The notes below the pieces were generated by a model. It was not told where the DNA came from. It worked only from the letters and a program-made list of their open reading frames with translations, and searched no databases. This document shows, piece after piece, positions 34,204-43,044 of a DNA stretch of 64,000 nt. The DNA is from CAVVNN01 sp963838035 (GTDB lineage: Bacteria; Actinomycetota; Thermoleophilia; Solirubrobacterales; 70-9), in contig CAWIPM010000002.1 in assembly GCA_963838035.1 (NCBI GenBank), positions 310,001-374,000 of the forward strand, written 5' to 3'. The position numbers and the translations under genes were made by a program. Within the stretch, counting starts at the first letter, position 1, and the number at the start of each line of letters is the position of its first letter.

Positions 34204-34385
34204 GTTGGCTGCTGCAAGAGCCGATGCAAGTCGTGCAACTTTTAGGCCCACCGCGTGTTTATCTATCTACAGTCGTCTGCCGCGGCGGCGAGAAATTTCA
34301 AAAGCTGAGGACCGACGAGCCAGCGACCTCAACCTCTCTGGTGGTACGTCCTTCGGAACCAAGGGGCCCCTCACGGGGCCCTTTT
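34204..34385 (+). ncRNA. Unassigned transcript candidate ending in a terminator
   Basis: Between tRNA-Val and zwf there is no credible gene. On the plus strand an A/T-rich TTATCTATCTACAG stretch (about 34259-34272, -10-like) is followed by about 90 nt of structured-looking sequence and then an intrinsic terminator (stem 34364-34370 with 34375-34381, TTTT at 34382-34385). No plus-strand gene precedes or follows, so the terminator suggests a short stand-alone RNA. GGTGGTAC at 34340-34347 recalls a T-box core, but no target gene follows. The same hairpin could serve zwf on the minus strand, although it lacks a T-run there. Confidence 0.35.
34361..34385 (+). terminator. Intrinsic terminator, plus-strand polarity
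   Basis: A 7-bp GC stem extended by weaker G-T and A-T pairs, a TCAC loop, and four T on the plus strand. It lies 17 bp beyond the zwf stop, so it may also stop zwf transcripts, but the T-run faces the other way. Confidence 0.6.
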
Positions 34386-34402
34386 CCGTTCTGCGGGCGG
34401 CG

Positions 34403-35872
34403 CTAGACGTGATTGCTGGGCAGGTGCCAGTGGCGCGGCTCGATCAGAGCGTCGATCGATGCGGGGCCCCATGAGCCCGGCTCGTATGGCTGCACCGGCG
34501 GCGGCGCTTCGAGCATCGGCTCCGAGACTTCCCAGAGGCGCTCGATCGCTTCCGCGGTGGTGAACAGGGTGCGATCGTCGACGAGGACGTCGTGGAGGAG
34601 CCGCTCGTAGGGCTCAAGCGCCTGCTCGGAGCCGCCGAAGGTCGTCGCGTAGCTGAAGTTCATGTGCGCTTCGCCCAGCCGCATCGCCGGGCCCGGGACC
34701 TTGGCCAGGAAACTCGCCGAGATCGTGCCCGGATCGCCGAGCTCGAAGGTGAGGTGGTCGTGGCCGAAGGACTCCACCGCCTGGCCGCAGTCGAGCGGGA
34801 ACATGCGGCGCGGTGGCTCCTTGAAGGCGATGGTGAGCAGGTGGCGGCTCTCGGCCATGCGCTTTCCCGAGCGCAGGTAGAACGGGACGCCCGACCAGCG
34901 CCAGTTGTCGACGAACGCCCGCAGCGCGACGAACGTCTCCGTCTCCGAATCCGACGCTATGCCCTCCTCCTCGCGGTAGCTCGCATACTGGCCGCGGACC
35001 ACATCTCCGGGCGCAAGCGGCAGCATCGAGTCGAAGACCTTCTGTCGCTCGACCATCAGCGACTTCGGCCGCAATGAGGTCGGCGGCTCCATCGCGACGA
35101 AGCTGAGCACCTGGAACAGGTGCGTGACGACCATGTCCCGAAAGGCGCCGGTTTGCTCGTAGAAGTCGGCGCGCATCCCGATCGAGAGGGTCTCGGGGAC
35201 GTCGATCTGGACGTGGTCGATATGGGTCCGGTTCCAGACCGGCTCGAACATGCCGTTGGCGAAGCGGACCGCGAGCAGGTTCTGGACCGCCTCCCGGCCG
35301 AGGTAGTGGTCGATGCGGAAGACCCGGCTCTCGTCGAAGACCGAGTGGACGCGAGCGTCGAGCGCCCGGGCGGAGGCGAGGTCGACGCCGAACGGCTTCT
35401 CCATGATCACCCGCGCGCCCTCGCCGAGGCCGAGGCGTCCCAGCGCCTCGACCGTGCCGGCTGCGGCCATCGGCGGCAGCGAGAGGTAGTGCAGGAGACG
35501 GGGGGCACCGCCCAGCTCCTCGCGCGCCCGGGCGACCGCCTCGCCAAGCGCCTCGTAGCCGTCGCCCAGTCCGGCGAAGCGGAGCGAGGCGGCGAATCGA
35601 CTCCAGGACCCGTCTCCTGCCGGCCTGCGGCCCGAGTCCTCGACCGCCGTCCGCGCCATCTCGACGAACTCCTCCTCCGCCAGCCCGCTGCGCGAGGCGC
35701 CGATGATGACGAAGCGCTCCGGCATCAGCCCTGCCTCGGCCAGGTGGAAGATGCCCGGCAGCAGCTTGCGTCGCGCCAGGTCGCCCGTGGCCCCGAAGAG
35801 GACGATCACGTGATCCTCGGGAACGGTGGGCGGCGAAGCGGTGACAGGTGCGCTGACGGTGGCGACGCTCAC
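34403..35872 (-). CDS. zwf: Glucose-6-phosphate dehydrogenase
   Basis: Entry enzyme of the oxidative pentose-phosphate pathway, 489 residues. The NADP site is VLFGATGDLARRKLLPGIF near residue 25. The substrate signature RIDHYLGRE, including the catalytic His-Lys region with EKPFGVD before it, is intact. It is divergent from the GNAT gene with 48 bp between starts. None of the usual partners (opcA, tal, pgl, gnd) is adjacent. Confidence 0.95.
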   Translation of the reverse strand: MSVATVSAPVTASPPTVPEDHVIVLFGATGDLARRKLLPGIFHLAEAGLMPERFVIIGASRSGLAEEEFVEMARTAVEDSGRRPAGDGSWSRFAASLRFAGLGDGYEALGEAVARAREELGGAPRLLHYLSLPPMAAAGTVEALGRLGLGEGARVIMEKPFGVDLASARALDARVHSVFDESRVFRIDHYLGREAVQNLLAVRFANGMFEPVWNRTHIDHVQIDVPETLSIGMRADFYEQTGAFRDMVVTHLFQVLSFVAMEPPTSLRPKSLMVERQKVFDSMLPLAPGDVVRGQYASYREEEGIASDSETETFVALRAFVDNWRWSGVPFYLRSGKRMAESRHLLTIAFKEPPRRMFPLDCGQAVESFGHDHLTFELGDPGTISASFLAKVPGPAMRLGEAHMNFSYATTFGGSEQALEPYERLLHDVLVDDRTLFTTAEAIERLWEVSEPMLEAPPPVQPYEPGSWGPASIDALIEPRHWHLPSNHV

Positions 35873-35920
35873 GAGCTTCAGCCTGACATATCGTCACGGT
35901 TAGGCTGGGGCGCGGGACCG

Positions 35921-36760
35921 ATGACCGCCCGCACCGAGAACGGAACCGCCTATGACCCGGCGACACTGGACGAGACCGAGCGCCGTTTTTGGCGCGGGAT
36001 CTGGGAGTCGGTCTCGACTGAGGTGGCCGGCGAGCGGGAAATCGAGGTACGGAGCTTCGGCCCGGTCCAGACGTCGACCGTCGCCGCGCTGCCCGATGCG
36101 CAGATGCTCAACCTCGTGCTGGGGGCGGCCGAGCCCGACGCCGTCAGCGGAGGGCATCTGGCCGATGCGATCGAGTGGGTGGGGTCGAAAGGCCTCCGCT
36201 GCTACGTCCCGGTCACGCCGGGTCTGGCCGGGTCTGAGGCCGCCGAAGGCTGGCTGGGGGGACACGGCTACGAGCCCGGCTACTCCTGGATGAAGTTCGT
36301 CCGCGATGCCCACCCGCCGCGCTTCGCTGCACCCGAGGCGGTCGAGGTGATCGAGCTCGACGAGGGCGCCAAGGAGCCGTTCGCGATGGTCGCCGCGACG
36401 GGTTTCGGGCTCCCCGCCTGGGCATCGACCTTCTTCGCGCGCCTCCCCGGCCGCAGCGGCTGGCGCTGCTATGTCGCCCGCGTCGACGACACGACGCAGG
36501 CTTGCGCCGCCATGTTCGTCCACGAGGGCATGGCCGAGTTCGGCATCGCGGCGACGCTGGAGCAGGCCCGCGGACATGGCTGCCAGCTCGCCCTCCTGCG
36601 CCGCCGCATCCTCGACGCTGCCGCCGCCGGCTGCCACACCCTCTTCGTCGAGACAGGCGAGCGCACCCCCGACCGCCCCTCCGCCAGCTACCGCAACATC
36701 CTCCGGGCGGGGTTCGAGGAGGCCTACCTGCGGCCGAACTGGCAGCGCCGCAGTGCCTGA
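35921..36760 (+). CDS. GNAT-family acetyltransferase-like protein
   Basis: A 279-residue soluble protein. The second half has the N-acetyltransferase layout: a strand with AAMFVHEGMAEFGIAATLEQARGHGCQLALLRRRILDAAAAGC, where the acetyl-CoA pyrophosphate loop is RGHGCQ, and the end YRNILRAGFEEAYLRPNW. The first half looks like a degenerate second GNAT fold. The substrate is unknown. The ATG at 35921 begins after the zwf-divergent spacer; the frame is open far upstream but that is antisense to zwf. Confidence 0.8.
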   Translation: MTARTENGTAYDPATLDETERRFWRGIWESVSTEVAGEREIEVRSFGPVQTSTVAALPDAQMLNLVLGAAEPDAVSGGHLADAIEWVGSKGLRCYVPVTPGLAGSEAAEGWLGGHGYEPGYSWMKFVRDAHPPRFAAPEAVEVIELDEGAKEPFAMVAATGFGLPAWASTFFARLPGRSGWRCYVARVDDTTQACAAMFVHEGMAEFGIAATLEQARGHGCQLALLRRRILDAAAAGCHTLFVETGERTPDRPSASYRNILRAGFEEAYLRPNWQRRSA

Positions 36761-36776
36761 GGCCTGCAGCCTGCGG

Positions 36777-37325
36777 TCATCCTGCCGCGCGAACGACGAC
36801 GGGAAACCGCCGATGGACCGTCAGGATATTTTCCTGCGATGCCTTGATGCGGATCTTCGCCCGAGTGGCCGTCTTCGATGAGAGCAGTCCGTCCCCTCGC
36901 GAGGCGCAGGTGAGCTTTCCGTTTGAATGAATCTGGCACTGCCACTCGACCTCGATCGCGAGGCCCGAGCCGATTCCGTTCACCGTCGCCTTCCCGCCAC
37001 AGGAAAGGAATGAGATGGCGAGCCCGCTGCAGGCCGTGAAGTTGATCCTGCCCGCGCTCTTGGACCCGGAACGGAGGACGATGGTCGAGCTCACGGTGCT
37101 TCCCGGATGCCCGGGAACCCCCTTCTTGGCCTTGATTACTTCTCCCGTCAGGTGCATGGCCTTGGCGGCCTTCTTCTGGAGCGACATATCCGCCGAGGCC
37201 GCGCTGGCAAGCCCGAGGACCGCAATCCCAACGACGGCGCAGACCAAGCCGCGCGCGAGGCTATCTCGAGCGAGGCTCCCCGAGCCCCGACTCGAAACGA
37301 GCGGTCCGTGATCGGTTGAACGCAT
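36777..37325 (-). CDS. Secreted protein of unknown function
   Basis: A 182-residue protein from ATG at 37325, with a signal peptide (LARGLVCAVVGIAVLGLASAASA) and a mature basic beta-rich domain. The domain has four cysteines (FTACSGLAISFLSCGG, EWQCQIHSNGKLTCAS) that could form two disulfides. I do not recognise the family. It is convergent with the GNAT gene and followed upstream by the delta-60-repeat gene on the same strand. Confidence 0.65.
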   Translation of the reverse strand: MRSTDHGPLVSSRGSGSLARDSLARGLVCAVVGIAVLGLASAASADMSLQKKAAKAMHLTGEVIKAKKGVPGHPGSTVSSTIVLRSGSKSAGRINFTACSGLAISFLSCGGKATVNGIGSGLAIEVEWQCQIHSNGKLTCASRGDGLLSSKTATRAKIRIKASQENILTVHRRFPVVVRAAG

Positions 37326-37457
37326 TGAGGCCTCCTCGCTGAGTGCCGCCGGGGTGGAAGTATCCGTGGTCGAGCTGCTCCACCCGCACCGTAGCTCACC
37401 GCAGCCGAAGGTTCTCGACCCGGCTTTGGCGCGGTCCACCTTTCGAATCGCCGGCGC

Positions 37458-39971
37458 TCAGCGAAATCCCAGGCGCAGCAGCTCGAATCCGGCGTCCGGC
37501 CGGGAGCGGATTTGCGCGGCGAGCAGAGCCTTGTGCCCTTGCATCGCTCCGAGGGGCCGGCTCGTCAGCCGCCTCGACTTCGGAGTGCCCGGCACCGAGA
37601 AGCTGCCCTCGAAACGGCCGCCGGTTCGGTAGGCGAGAACTTGTCCGGCGCGCCCGCGCCTGAGGACGAGTATGCGGTTCGAAAGTTTCAGGATGGCTTC
37701 CGGGCTCTGCAGATACTTGCCCGGGGCACGAACCCACGAGATGCCACCATGGGCGAAGCGCCGATCGAGCCCGCCGCTCGATCGCAGCCGAAGAAGCAGG
37801 TCGGAGAGGACAGACCGGTGCCAGGCGCGCCCACCGATCAGGATCTCGCCGTCGGCCTGCAGCTGGACCGCGGAGGCAAGACTTCGCCGCCCCGCTCGTA
37901 AGTGGGTGACTCCGTGGCGGCCGAAGCGTCGGTCGAGGCGGCCAGTGGGAAGAATCCGCATCGCAGCCAGGGTTTCATGGCTACTCACACCCACTGACCC
38001 GACAATCAGAATCCGCCCCCGTGGGTCCACCGTCATCTGGCCCACCTCACTGCGTCTTCCCTGTCCGAAGGCGAAGAGGGCAAACCCGTCCCTGCCGAAC
38101 GCCCGGTCGGGCGAACCATCAGCTCGGGCCCGAAAGACCGCGATCCGCGACTTCCCGGGCATCGTGCCAGCGGCGACGATGCCCCCGCCCGGAAGCAGGA
38201 CAAGCGACGCGAGCCGCGCGCCGTGGCGCGGCGAAGGCAGGATCGTCGTGCCTTCTTCGCCGAAGGCGGTGTCGATCTCGCCGGCCGGCGTGACCCTGGT
38301 CAGCTGCAGCGGTGTCTGGCTGCTGGAGACGACGACGGCACCATCGCGGTCGACGGCGAGCTCCCCCGTCTCGGGGACCCGCAGGTAGCCGAGGCCCTGG
38401 CCGTAGCTGGTGTCGAGCCCGCCGCCTGGCAGGTAGCGGAACACGGCGTTTTCGGGTGACCCGGCCGGCCCGTCAGCGAGCCCGGCGTCGGTTCCCCCCG
38501 CGACGAGAATCCGGCCTCGCCCATCGACTCCGAGGGCATGCGCGGCAGCCGAGCTGGGCGAGGGTTCGCGTTCGACAACGATGCCCCCGTCGCCGAACCC
38601 GGGTTCGAGTTCCCCAGCGGGCGAGAGCCCGGCGAGGAAGGCGGCGCTGCCCGAGCCGCCGACGGCCAGGATTCGGCCACTGGGGCGGGAGGCGAGAGCC
38701 ATCACCCCGATGTTGTCTTCCAGCGAGCCATAGGGTTCGGCCAAAGCGGCGAGGCGCAGGAGCCCGCCATCGCCGAAAGTCGGGTCGGGCTGGCCGCTGG
38801 GGGTGAACCTCGCGAGGACCGGCTCTTCATCGCAAAAGCGGTAGAAGCGCCGGCAGTCGGAGCTGCCGCTGTCGGTGGTCCCGCCGCCCAGCAGGATCGA
38901 GCCGTCGGCTTCAACCAGCATCGCCCGGGCCAGGTCAAGACCGCCAAAGTCGGCGATCGCTTCGCCTGCGGTGCCGAAGGAGGGGTCAGGACGTCCGTCG
39001 TTCCCGTAGCGAGCGAGGAAGAGGTTGCTGGAGACAACGGTGCGGCCTGGGGCCAACGGTGAGCCCCAGGAGTCCCCGGCGAACAACAGGCTCCCGTCTG
39101 GAAACGAGTGGAAGTCGACGACGAGTCCATCGAGGTGGGCGGCGCCGCCCTCGCCGTAGCCGGGGTCGCGGCCTCCCGTCGAGGTCAGGCCCAGCAGCGC
39201 GGTGCCCGAATGGCTGACCGCCTCTCCAAACTGCGAGGGCGCCGTGTCCTGGGCGAGGATCGTCACCTCTTCGCCAGGGCGCGGCGCGATTCCGAGCAGG
39301 CGTTCGGCATGAAAACCGTAGTCGTCGCCGAGCAGGACGACGCCATCGCCCCCGCCGAATCCTGGGTCGAGCTTGCCGTGTTCGTCGAAACGGGCGACGG
39401 CGAGCTGGTCGAAGACATATTCGGGTTCTTCGACGCCGGGGACATACTTCATTCGCTTGCCGCCTACCAGGATGTCCCCCGAGGGAAGCTGGACGATATC
39501 TTCGATCGAGAACGGGACGCTATCGCTGCTCATGCCGCTTCCGTAGGCCTGCGTCCCGAACGACGGGTCGGGTGTCCCGTCGGGTTCAAATCGTTGAAGC
39601 GAGTCGCCCCCGGCGAGCCGGAGCACTTTGCCGTCGGCCTGCACGGCTTCGGGCTGGGGGTGGAATCCAACCTGCCCATAGCCCAGATCGCGGTTGCCAT
39701 CGGCTTCGTATCGCCGCAGCCAGGCGCCTTCTTCGGAACCGTGCCGCAAGGCGGCAAGGATCGAACCGTCGGGCTGGACTTCGACCGCGCCGAACTCAAT
39801 CTGGCTGAAGGTCGGTCCGAACGCTGACTCAACTGTGCCGCCGCTGCCAAACGAAGTGTCCAGCGGTAGTTGCCGGGCGCTCGCCGGCACCGGCAGGACC
39901 ACAACGAACGCGAATGCCACCAGGGAAGCTGGGATGAACCTTCTCGTCCTCATCTCTCTCCGGTTCAACAC
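37458..39971 (-). CDS. Secreted delta-60-repeat protein
   Basis: An 837-residue exported protein. A signal peptide (FIPASLVAFAFVVVLPVPASA) is followed by about a dozen repeats of the delta-60 type, recognised by recurring DPSFG or DTSFG turns and ILVGG or ILAVGG strands spaced 50-70 residues apart. Such repeats are predicted to form beta-propellers and occur in surface or secreted proteins; no activity is known. The start is 39971, or the ATG at 39953. No sorting or anchoring motif is visible at the C-terminus. Confidence 0.85.
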   Translation of the reverse strand: MLNRREMRTRRFIPASLVAFAFVVVLPVPASARQLPLDTSFGSGGTVESAFGPTFSQIEFGAVEVQPDGSILAALRHGSEEGAWLRRYEADGNRDLGYGQVGFHPQPEAVQADGKVLRLAGGDSLQRFEPDGTPDPSFGTQAYGSGMSSDSVPFSIEDIVQLPSGDILVGGKRMKYVPGVEEPEYVFDQLAVARFDEHGKLDPGFGGGDGVVLLGDDYGFHAERLLGIAPRPGEEVTILAQDTAPSQFGEAVSHSGTALLGLTSTGGRDPGYGEGGAAHLDGLVVDFHSFPDGSLLFAGDSWGSPLAPGRTVVSSNLFLARYGNDGRPDPSFGTAGEAIADFGGLDLARAMLVEADGSILLGGGTTDSGSSDCRRFYRFCDEEPVLARFTPSGQPDPTFGDGGLLRLAALAEPYGSLEDNIGVMALASRPSGRILAVGGSGSAAFLAGLSPAGELEPGFGDGGIVVEREPSPSSAAAHALGVDGRGRILVAGGTDAGLADGPAGSPENAVFRYLPGGGLDTSYGQGLGYLRVPETGELAVDRDGAVVVSSSQTPLQLTRVTPAGEIDTAFGEEGTTILPSPRHGARLASLVLLPGGGIVAAGTMPGKSRIAVFRARADGSPDRAFGRDGFALFAFGQGRRSEVGQMTVDPRGRILIVGSVGVSSHETLAAMRILPTGRLDRRFGRHGVTHLRAGRRSLASAVQLQADGEILIGGRAWHRSVLSDLLLRLRSSGGLDRRFAHGGISWVRAPGKYLQSPEAILKLSNRILVLRRGRAGQVLAYRTGGRFEGSFSVPGTPKSRRLTSRPLGAMQGHKALLAAQIRSRPDAGFELLRLGFR

Positions 39972-40137
39972 GCGGATCTACTCGATGTTGCCCGATCTCG
40001 GTGCTACCCAGCCGCGTGAAGAGACCCGCCAGCGGCCACTCCACTAGGCGCCCTGCCTGCACCCCTCTAACGTTGTCACCTCAGGCCGCTGATTTCGTAC
40101 TCGCTTCTGACTCCTGGGCATCCTCCCAGTTCTTTCC

Positions 40138-40902
40138 TCACCTCCTTCGGCGTGCCGTAGCCCACCCCGGCGCGGTCTCGGTGGCGGCGCCGTGGAGTCC
40201 GGTCTCGGTGGCGGCGGGGAGGCGGGCACGAAGGTCGAAGTAGAGAAGCCCGGCCGCCAGAGCGCCGAAAGACCAGGTGAAGACCTGGAGTAGCACACCG
40301 ACAAGAAACGAGGCCAAAGTAGTCGTTCGATGTCCGAAAGTGAGGCCGACCAGCACCGTCGGCAAGGTGGTTATCAACCCGACATAGATCGCGAAGACGA
40401 TCACATGGCGGTAGTTACCCTGGGTCAGCTGACGACTGCGGCGCAACGCAGGAGACCAACCCTCATGCTCGATAGCCGCGGCTTGGGCGACGACGTACCA
40501 ACGCAGCAAGAGGATGACGCCGGGAACGACCAGTAAGAAGAACCCCAGGGCGATTCCGAGCCAGGAGATGATCGTGGCCGCTGCGACGACGGGCAGCACG
40601 CTCAGCCCCTGCACGGCGATTGGAGCAAGCCGCGGCTCCCCACCCTCAGCCACCGCCTGGACCGCGTGCACGTGCAGTGCCGAAACCAGTGGGCCGATAA
40701 GGGCAAGGTCGATCAGCATCAGCAACGACGAGATGCCTAAGCTGAGAGAGCCACGAGCGAAAGGACCTGCGCCCGTGGTCGCCAGCACGATGACCTCGTA
40801 GGGCACGATGACCCCCGTGGCGAGGACGAGGAAGAGCAGCGGGTAGCGCCGGTAAAGGCCGAAGGCGGCCTGGACCAACTGGTGGGCCGAGCGTGGAGCC
40901 AT
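40138..40902 (-). CDS. Polytopic membrane protein
   Basis: A 254-residue protein with about six hydrophobic helices. It carries the YRRYPLLFLVLATGV beginning and WYVVAQAAAIEHEGWSPALRRSRQLTQGNYRHV central loop common in actinobacterial membrane proteins related to the glycerophosphodiester phosphodiesterase membrane domain. There is no catalytic domain, so the role is unknown. It is the last intact gene left of the tRNA-Cys-derived island junction at 41030. Confidence 0.7.
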   Translation of the reverse strand: MAPRSAHQLVQAAFGLYRRYPLLFLVLATGVIVPYEVIVLATTGAGPFARGSLSLGISSLLMLIDLALIGPLVSALHVHAVQAVAEGGEPRLAPIAVQGLSVLPVVAAATIISWLGIALGFFLLVVPGVILLLRWYVVAQAAAIEHEGWSPALRRSRQLTQGNYRHVIVFAIYVGLITTLPTVLVGLTFGHRTTTLASFLVGVLLQVFTWSFGALAAGLLYFDLRARLPAATETGLHGAATETAPGWATARRRR

Positions 40903-41007
40903 CGGGCGGGGAGCCTATGCCCGTGTGCCAGTCGGAGCGGCACACAGCCGGTTTCAACCGGTCCCGGCCGGTCACCCCCAAGGCCCCCAAGTCCAGCAGA
41001 GAAGCCG

Positions 41008-41026
41008 AAAACCCCGATTTGCGGGG
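41008..41026 (-). terminator. Terminator next to degraded tRNA-Cys copy
   Basis: A 5-bp CCCCG/CGGGG stem with a 5-nt loop, followed on the minus strand by TTTT. It lies directly beyond the former 3' end of the tRNA fragment, where a tRNA terminator would be. Confidence 0.5.
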
Positions 41027-41029
41027 AAA

Positions 41030-41077
41030 GCGCCTACCGGAATCGGAGTCGAACCTGTGTAAACGGCTTCGCAGGCC
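41030..41077 (-). repeat. Degraded copy of tRNA-Cys 3' part (old att site)
   Basis: Aligns with the 3' half of tRNA-Cys at 60397-60441: the acceptor end, T-arm, variable region and anticodon stem are recognisable. It has a 6-nt internal duplication in the T-arm and several substitutions. Same orientation as the intact gene. Read as the left junction of an integrated element. Confidence 0.75.
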
Positions 41078-41286
41078 TGATTTGGTAAGTCGCCTTCCCC
41101 CGCGCCGCTTGCCGCTCCTCCAGCCCACACCGGCTTCCAAACTGGGCGCCCATCCCCTCCGACAAGCGGCGCGGGGGTGGACGGTTGATCCGAGGCCGAG
41201 TCCACGCTTGCGTCCACCCGTCGCCATCTCACAAAGCGAGCCCGGTTGAGGGCGGCACGAGGAGATGGCCCTGCGAGAGTTGCCGT

Positions 41287-42086
41287 GTGCGATTCGACGA
41301 CCTCGAACTGACAGACGGCGCCGATGCCGGCTCTTGGATCGAGCCCGGGCTCGGCGGAGACTTCGGAGCGGTCACGCTCCAGGTCCCCAAGGTCTTCGAG
41401 GCATACGCCCGAATCTTCCATCCCGCCGCAGATCGCGAAGGGAATCCGGTCAGCTGGGCGGAGGTCGCGGACGCGTGCGGCACCGTCGCGCACAAGGAGA
41501 TGCAGTGGCACGCGATCGTCGGCCAGCCGACCTATCAGCCCAACGACGACTCGAAGTGGCCGGGGCAAGCGCCGTCGGTTGGCGAGATGGACATCCCCGT
41601 CTTCGACGCGCTCTGCGAGGTCCTCGCGGCCCACACCGCAGACCCGGACCATTGCTTTTTCGGACTCTGCACCATCAACAGCTGGGAGGACGCCTTCAGC
41701 AAGGAGCTTCGTGGTCACCGCCTACTCAAGCTTCCGTTGGGACGCGACCACATCGTCCTCGCCGGACCGCTCTCGGCCGTCGATCAGATGCTCGACGAAC
41801 GTGGCGGGCTCAGCTTCGTAATGCCGAGGAGGGCTCGGAGCCGCATCGGAGAAGACTCGCCGAGCTGCAAAAGCCGTGGCGCGCGGCCCCGCATCTGATC
41901 TGGCCCGCAGATCGCTCGTGGCTCGCCGTCAGCGAGGTCGACTTCGACTCGACGTTGGTCGGGGGCAGCAGTGAGCTGGTCGAGGCGATCGTCGAGTCCC
42001 CCAACCCGGAGGCGTGGCAGGTGGAGCCGACGACTTCGCTCGCCGAGGGCGCGGACAAAGTCAACGTGCCGTCACGAACCGGCTAG
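41287..42086 (+). pseudogene. Hypothetical protein gene broken by a frameshift
   Basis: The first part (GTG at 41287 to about 41815) codes a conserved-looking acidic protein (FDDLELTDGADAGSWIEP ... SWAEVADACG). Near 41815 the frame continues as junk. In the +1 frame the expected C-terminus follows at once (NAEEGSEPHRRRLAELQ ... LIWPADRSWLAVSEVDFDS), ending at 42086. I recall similar C-termini in actinobacterial proteins of unknown function, but no family name. It is either inactivated in the island or a sequencing error. Confidence 0.7.
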
Positions 42087-42145
42087 CGGCAAAGCTCTAC
42101 ACAGGAACGGACTCGCCGGCCGGGACGTAGTGCTCCAGCTTGGCC

Positions 42146-42295
42146 TCACCCACCGAGCGCGAACGGGATGCCGTCTTCGGCCAGCTTCACGACCTCGGCG
42201 TAGCTGTCGCCGGCGGCAGACCAGCCGTCGACGTCGGGCGACTCGGCCCACCAGCCGTCGCCCTCGTGGTGGTAGATAACGCGCACGGTCTCCAT
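42146..42295 (-). CDS. HicB-like antitoxin
   Basis: A 49-residue protein (METVRVIYHHEGDGWWAESPDVDGWSAAGDSYAEVVKLAEDG) matching the short HicB/UPF0150 fold, which binds and neutralises the HicA mRNA interferase. It is shorter than two-domain HicB proteins and has no DNA-binding tail. The ATG at 42295 lies 13 bp after the end of a truncated hicA-like remnant, the normal toxin-antitoxin order, so it is now probably an orphan antitoxin. Confidence 0.7.
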   Translation of the reverse strand: METVRVIYHHEGDGWWAESPDVDGWSAAGDSYAEVVKLAEDGIPFALGG

Positions 42296-42308
42296 CAGTT
42301 CCTCTCGG

Positions 42309-42470
42309 TCAGAGTAGCTTCCGGGCTTCGTCCTCGGCAAGGCCGACGTCGCGGACAAGGATCTTGCGGACGATCCCGGCCGGGATCGTCGCCTTGTCGT
42401 GGAAAGGAAAGGTCAGCGGCTGATGGCCAGGCGCGCCTCCATCCGCCGATGCGAGCCGGATTGCCCGGTG
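42309..42470 (-). pseudogene. Truncated HicA-like toxin remnant
   Basis: Only the C-terminal half of a HicA-like fold is readable (HQPLTFPFHD, then IPAGIVRKILVRDVGL and a LL terminus), with no proper start or N-terminal strand. It ends 13 bp before hicB. The loss of the toxin's 5' half fits the general decay of this segment. Confidence 0.5.
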
Positions 42471-42559
42471 ACTCATTACCCGAGCGGCTTCCTTTCGAGG
42501 ACCGCCAACAGCCGCTTTGCCTTCATCGAAGGAAAGGGTTTCAAGGCGGGCGAGCCTAG

Positions 42560-42961
42560 TGGTCGCAGCACTGGGACGACGTGCAGCAGCAGCTCCGCCG
42601 GGAGTTCGGCGACAAGGGCGCATCCCTTGCCGGGTACATCTGGGGGTTGCAGCAGCCGGGCGTCTGGCACAACCACGTCGTGCTGGACACCTCGAGCTGG
42701 TACAAGCGCCGCCGGGCTGAGCGTGCCGGCGTGCTGATCCAGCAGCGCGCTGAGCGCCACGGATTCGGGCCGCAGGTCGGGTTCGACCTCGCCCGTAGTG
42801 GCGCGTCGAAAGGCGAGGGCGGGAGGCAGGCTGCGGCCTATCTGTCGGGCTATCTGCTCGGCGGCAAGGGTGAGGGAGCCAAGCGTCCGCTCCGTGAGGC
42901 CATCAAGACGCTCGAACCGGTGCGGACCATCGTTTACGTCAGCCAGATTGACAATCGATAA
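42560..42961 (+). pseudogene. Fragment of a plasmid-type Rep protein
   Basis: The open stretch WSQHWDDVQQQLRREFGD ... GVWHNHVVLDT ... AAAYLSGYLLGG ... TIVYVS resembles the middle of rolling-circle replication initiators. It has a histidine motif (HNHVVL) and a tyrosine-bearing helix (AAYLSGYL) that could be the nicking tyrosine. A stop precedes it at 42557, and the frame ends just after VYVS, where the family normally continues. Both ends are therefore lost. It suggests the island derives from a replicating element. Recognition is by motif only. Confidence 0.5.
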
Positions 42962-43044
42962 GGGACGATTCGGCGAAATAGCGCGCCCCTCATGCCCGGC
43001 TCGCTTCTTGGCGTCCGGACGGACCCACAGGCGAGCATTTAGCC

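Larger units (their letters stand above)
40903..41286. other. Gene-free stretch carrying an island junction
   Basis: No convincing gene. It holds a CCGG-rich inverted-repeat segment (about 40960-40990), a minus-strand terminator (41008-41026), the degraded tRNA-Cys copy (41030-41077) and a TGATTTGG flank (41078-41085) shared with the copy at 48511. The left part resembles the sequence just left of the intact tRNA-Cys, as expected for an old element end. Confidence 0.6.

Noticed and set aside
34330..34385. T-box riboswitch suggested by GGTGGTAC before a terminator
   Set aside because: No stem I specifier or antiterminator could be drawn, and no amino-acid or synthetase gene follows on that strand.
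35120..35920. N-terminal extension of the GNAT gene
   Set aside because: The added 267 codons are antisense to zwf and lack family similarity; the start at 35921 fits better.
36724..36945. Small frames around the GNAT stop
   Set aside because: They overlap two better genes and have no start signal or similarity.
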